Origin: Planctomycetota bacterium | Lineage (GTDB): Bacteria; Planctomycetota; UBA1135 | NCBI GenBank assembly: GCA_030748415.1 | Contig: JASMMA010000003.1 | Coordinates: 1-53,671, forward strand | Direction: 5' to 3' | DNA length: 53,671 nt | In this document: one piece after another, positions 50,826-53,671 of the stretch | Numbering within the stretch: position 1 is the stretch's first letter | Layout: the number at the start of each line of letters is the position of its first letter | Program-made: the position numbers and the translations under genes | The notes under the pieces: generated by a model | What the model was told of the DNA's origin: nothing | Seen by the model: the letters and a program-made list of their open reading frames with translations, nothing else | Databases searched by the model: none

Positions 50826-52493
50826 CTACTGAATCAGAGCGTCTTCAGGGTTAGAAAGGCGATAGCGCATGCCTTGTCCAGGTTCGTCGCACAGCTCTAC
50901 TCCTTGCAAGAACAGGCGTTCTCCTGACAGAGCTGGGTCGTTCGGGAGTCGCTCGCGGATGAGAAGCGCGTCGTTCATGTAAGCGTAGTCATTAGGAAGG
51001 CGTTGAACTGGAGGAGCCAATGCAACGGTTGCTTCAATTATGCCGAAATAAGTTGCGCCGTATCCGGCGAAAGAGTACATCATGACAACGGAGCTTCCGT
51101 TAAAGCAACGGTCACAATTCAGGTATGCAAATTGGTTAATTTGCAATGTGGATGGGTGAACGGTGAGTTCCCAGTAATCATCTGTGCTCCAGAGATTGTC
51201 CGTTTCGAAAACACCATCAACTGCGCCGTTGTGGTTGATGTCTTCTTTGCCGTCATCAAGACCACCATTGTCCGTGTCTTTTTTTAGCGGGTCAGTTTGG
51301 GTGCTTGGGTCTTGGTCGGCTTGGAAAACATGAGGGTCGGTATCAGGGTTCACTGGAGCGCCCATACCAACTTCAAGACCATCCCAAAGGTCATCACGGT
51401 CTGAGTCAACATTTGCAGCGTCTGTTTCGCCTTGTGAACGCTTCCACTCACCATCAAGGTTTAAATCCTCTTGGTCATCAGAAAGTCCATCATCATCGGT
51501 GTCCTGATCAAGGGGGTCTGTGGAATCAGAAGTGTCCTGGTCTTGCATAAAGACATTTAAGTCAGTGCCGCCATAACAAATGTCATCATTGCCAATTTCC
51601 TCGTCGCCATAACTATGGCTTAGCTCAGTACCGTCCTGAATGTTATCGCCATCAGAATCGATACTTAATGGGTTCGTGCCGTTTGTATTTTCTTCGCCGT
51701 CAGACAACCCATCGTCATCGGAATCTTTGTCAAAAACATTTGTTGCATCTGCAAGTTCCTGGTTGTCAGTGCGACCATCATCGTCAAAGTCACCACCTTC
51801 TCCAGTCACCCACCACCCTTGGCCATGAATCGTTCCAACCATGGTGCGGGGAAAACCAGTTACATTATCGTGATGAACTTCAGTTCCACTACCTTCTTCA
51901 AAGTGAAGGAGAAGAATGGCATTGGAGTCACCAGAGAAGCTGTTTCCGCTGGCGTTGTTTTGGCGAGCAACATCGGAAACACGAAGGTTTGTAATTTGAT
52001 AGCCATTTCCATGACCAATGACAGTGTCTAGGCCTGCCGAGAAGGCTATTGGGAATCCGTTCCCAGTTCCAGAAGCGTGGACAGTTCCGTCAACTAGAAT
52101 TTTCCAGTTGTTCGCAGCATCGTGAACAAAGCGAACATGGTGCCAATCCTGGTCGCGGGGGAATGCGCCTGGGGCAGTCGTTACCCATTGGTCAACTGAG
52201 CCACGATAAATCGCAGAAATCGAACCATCCGCATGAATCGTCAGTCGCTTCTGTTCACCACCTGGACGGGTTTCGAAACGACTAAAGACATCGAAGTCAC
52301 CAGGGTTTGTGCACCAAGTGTTGGCCCGGACGCGGGCCTCGGCTGTGAACTCAGTGCCAGTGGCCATGATATTTTCCCATCCAAAGTGGATGGAGGCGTC
52401 TCCAAGGCGGCCATCAAGCTGAAGAGCATGGTCCTGCGCTGGCATATTGGCTGCGAGGAAAAGGAGAAGAGAAAGTGGGGCTGTAATACGCAT
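50826..52493 (-). CDS. Secreted LamG-like and calcium-repeat (thrombospondin-3-like) protein with C-terminal module
   Basis: 555 residues. Signal peptide RITAPLSLLLFLAANMPAQ. Residues about 20-230 form a concanavalin A/LamG-like domain (HALQLDGRLGD, FTAEARVRANTW, DWHHVRFVHDAANNWKILVD). About 235-430 contains repeated acidic calcium loops: DFDDDGRTDNQE, DSDDDGLSDGEENTNG, DSDGDNIQDGTE, DTDDDGLSDDQEDLN, DSDRDDLWDGLE and DTDNGGLDDGKEDIN, as in thrombospondin type 3/OmpA-like linkers. The last ~115 residues (from LTVHPSTLQINQ) form the C-terminal beta module with RLPNDPALSGERLFLQG and a terminal DALIQ. The leader is strongly pyrimidine-rich without a Shine-Dalgarno site. A strong terminator follows. 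Probably a surface or extracellular binding protein. Confidence 0.9.
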   Translation of the reverse strand: MRITAPLSLLLFLAANMPAQDHALQLDGRLGDASIHFGWENIMATGTEFTAEARVRANTWCTNPGDFDVFSRFETRPGGEQKRLTIHADGSISAIYRGSVDQWVTTAPGAFPRDQDWHHVRFVHDAANNWKILVDGTVHASGTGNGFPIAFSAGLDTVIGHGNGYQITNLRVSDVARQNNASGNSFSGDSNAILLLHFEEGSGTEVHHDNVTGFPRTMVGTIHGQGWWVTGEGGDFDDDGRTDNQELADATNVFDKDSDDDGLSDGEENTNGTNPLSIDSDGDNIQDGTELSHSYGDEEIGNDDICYGGTDLNVFMQDQDTSDSTDPLDQDTDDDGLSDDQEDLNLDGEWKRSQGETDAANVDSDRDDLWDGLEVGMGAPVNPDTDPHVFQADQDPSTQTDPLKKDTDNGGLDDGKEDINHNGAVDGVFETDNLWSTDDYWELTVHPSTLQINQFAYLNCDRCFNGSSVVMMYSFAGYGATYFGIIEATVALAPPVQRLPNDYAYMNDALLIRERLPNDPALSGERLFLQGVELCDEPGQGMRYRLSNPEDALIQ

Positions 52494-52639
52494 GAAGAAG
52501 AGGTGTAATTGAGGAGGGGGGAGTTAATTTTGGGGTTTGTTCAGTCTATGGGAGATTTAGGAACTCGGCAAGAGCAACTTCCTATGTGTGGCGCGAAAAA
52601 CTGGTGCATTTTGCGAAGTTGGCGAAGGAGAGGCAAGCA

Positions 52640-53671
52640 TTACCACTCGAGGCGTACCATTCCGTCGCCGCCGGGGAGGGTCGGGTCTTGGGAACCGTTT
52701 CCATTCCAGCGGAGCATCGGGCCTTCGATGGGGAAAGAATTGGCACCATTTGACCCGCCATAGGGGTCTAGAACATCGGCACCCTTGCCACCTTTTGCTT
52801 CTAAACCTGCCCCATTGAATGGATCGCCGTCCCAATCAACATAGGTGGAATCTCCTTTCTCAGCCTGCAAACCAGGGCCAATGACGGAGGCACCACCAAC
52901 GCCAATTTCAAAATCAATTTGTTGGCCGGCTTGGACATCCAATTCGTATTGGAAGTAGGAAGCGCCATCGCCTCCAGTGAATAGTTTCAAGCCCTGTCCA
53001 CGGGTTGCGGCCCCACCCCCAGCACCTACTGCCGTTATCCAGATTCGGTTTACGCCAGTGGGAACGGTAAACGAGTAAGTTCCAGGAGTGTGGTAGTTCT
53101 GCCTTCCGTGACGCTCGGGGTCCTCAAGAACCAAAAGGCGATCTTCGTGGTCGTTGGAGATGGTCGTAAGAAGGTCGATTGAGTTTGCGTTGTCGTCAAT
53201 CTGAAGTTGGAGATGGGCATCTTGCGCATCGACATAAGCAGATAGTGCTGCTATGGCTGCATCCACATAGGCAGACAGTGCTGCAATCTCGGCGTGGATG
53301 AGCGCCTCTAGGGCATCATCGCCTGCAACCCGAGCGGCTTCCTCAATATCGACATCCAAGATTCGAGCATCTTCTTCATCATTTACATCGGCAATGCGAT
53401 CAGACTCTTCCTCGTTCACATCGGCGACTCGCTCAGCTTCTTCGGTATCCACATCAGCAATGCGGTCATTTGTTTCCTGAACAATCTTCGTGTCCAGTGC
53501 AAGGTCGGCAGCAACGCGATCCGCTTCTTCCAAGTCCACATCAGCAATGCGGTCCAGAACCTCTTGGTCAATCTTGCCATCAAGGGCAGTGTCACCAGCA
53601 ATGCGGTCGTTTGTTTCCTGAACAATCTTCGTGTCCAAGGCAAGGTCAGCAGCAATGCGATCCGCTTCTTC
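52640..53671 (-). CDS. Repetitive coiled-coil fibre-like protein with glycine-rich C-terminal domain, N-terminus outside window
   Basis: The frame is open from the right edge to a TAA at 52640 (343 codons seen), so start and any signal are unseen. About residues 1-130 of the visible part are acidic repeats such as ALDTKIVQETNDRIADVD and EEAERVADVNEEESDRIAD, predicted helical. A clearer coiled coil follows (AEIAALSAYVDAAIAALSAY, then DAQDAHLQLQIDDNANSIDLL). The C-terminal ~140 residues begin with TYSFTVPTGVNRIWITAVGA and are rich in G/GGxG (GAGGGAATRGQGLKLFTGGD), matching the glycine-rich tip domains found on phage tail fibres and bacterial surface fibres. It could be a trimeric adhesin or a fibre tip; no phage genes are next to it. 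The 146 bp between it and the next gene show nothing beyond a likely promoter. Confidence 0.75.
   Translation of the reverse strand, partial: EEADRIAADLALDTKIVQETNDRIAGDTALDGKIDQEVLDRIADVDLEEADRVAADLALDTKIVQETNDRIADVDTEEAERVADVNEEESDRIADVNDEEDARILDVDIEEAARVAGDDALEALIHAEIAALSAYVDAAIAALSAYVDAQDAHLQLQIDDNANSIDLLTTISNDHEDRLLVLEDPERHGRQNYHTPGTYSFTVPTGVNRIWITAVGAGGGAATRGQGLKLFTGGDGASYFQYELDVQAGQQIDFEIGVGGASVIGPGLQAEKGDSTYVDWDGDPFNGAGLEAKGGKGADVLDPYGGSNGANSFPIEGPMLRWNGNGSQDPTLPGGDGMVRLEW
53457..53671 (-). repeat. 141-bp direct repeat within the coiled-coil gene
   Basis: The segment starting at 53457 and the segment starting at 53598 are near-identical over about 75 bp (period 141 bp, 47 residues) and encode LALDTKIVQETNDRIA-type repeats. 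The second copy runs into the window edge, so more units probably lie beyond. Confidence 0.8.

Noticed and set aside
53457..53671. Regular direct repeats suggestive of a CRISPR array
   Set aside because: The repeats are in-frame protein repeats of 47 residues with no unique spacers of similar length; the same applies to the TPR repeats at 1-252.

Overview
The window reads as chromosomal DNA of a free-living, Gram-negative-type bacterium, most likely a member of the Planctomycetota. This is inferred from gene content: an adjacent DUF1800/DUF1501 pair with a Tat-type leader, many secreted calcium-loop and propeller repeat proteins, a family-9-carbohydrate-module/DUF5916 barrel protein, DUF4870 next to a dynamin-like GTPase, a DUF3604 protein, and weak use of Shine-Dalgarno sites. 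I see no rRNA, tRNA, CRISPR array, insertion sequence, integrase or phage structural operon. Genes are packed tightly, with many 1-4 bp overlaps, and no gene-free stretch exceeds about 300 bp.

Layout. 1-2242 (-): a truncated tetratricopeptide-repeat protein and a PD-(D/E)XK (DUF1887/Card1-like) nuclease-domain protein with long disordered Arg/Gly-rich and acidic tails. 2319-8506 (+): a YyaL/DUF255 thioredoxin-like protein followed by a compact biotin operon, bioB - bioF/bioD fusion - bioA. 8708-9949 (+): a YhiN/HI0933-type flavoprotein. 9946-12620 (-): an esterase and a lipoprotein-like protein in one overlapping unit. 12678-17426: MltA, an M42-like peptidase, a dynamin-like GTPase and a DUF4870 membrane protein. 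A long nested palindrome sits where mltA and the peptidase gene converge.

17433-25653 (-): a frameshifted exported protein, then a probable operon of a CBM9/DUF5916 outer-membrane-type protein, an STT3-like (GT66) oligosaccharyltransferase, DUF1800 and DUF1501. 25890-28076 (-): a ten-repeat FG-GAP secreted protein. 28234-32765: mutY, then a methyltransferase overlapping a large membrane/TPR protein. 32983-40684 (+): mostly secreted proteins (Asp-box propeller, EF-hand-loop protein, VWA protein, metallo-beta-lactamase-fold/lamin-tail protein) plus one TPMT-like methyltransferase. 40758-48045: acyl-CoA and lipoate metabolism (CoA-transferase/GNAT fusion, PlsC-like acyltransferase, ADP-forming acetyl-CoA synthetase, LipB, dihydrolipoyl dehydrogenase). 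48134-53671: a hemerythrin-like protein, a DUF3604 protein, a small exported protein, a LamG/calcium-repeat secreted protein, and the C-terminal part of a repetitive coiled-coil fibre-like protein with a glycine-rich tip.

The strongest candidates for undescribed biology are four. (1) Five otherwise unrelated secreted proteins end in what looks like one divergent C-terminal module of about 100-130 residues, and their genes share pyrimidine-rich leaders without a Shine-Dalgarno site. (2) An STT3-like oligosaccharyltransferase is apparently co-transcribed with DUF1800/DUF1501 and a barrel protein. (3) A palindromic repeat family occurs at two convergent gene ends and supplies the last codons of a protein at each place. 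(4) A Card1-like nuclease domain appears without a CARF sensor and with RG-rich tails. All functional statements rest on reading motifs by eye; no database search was run.
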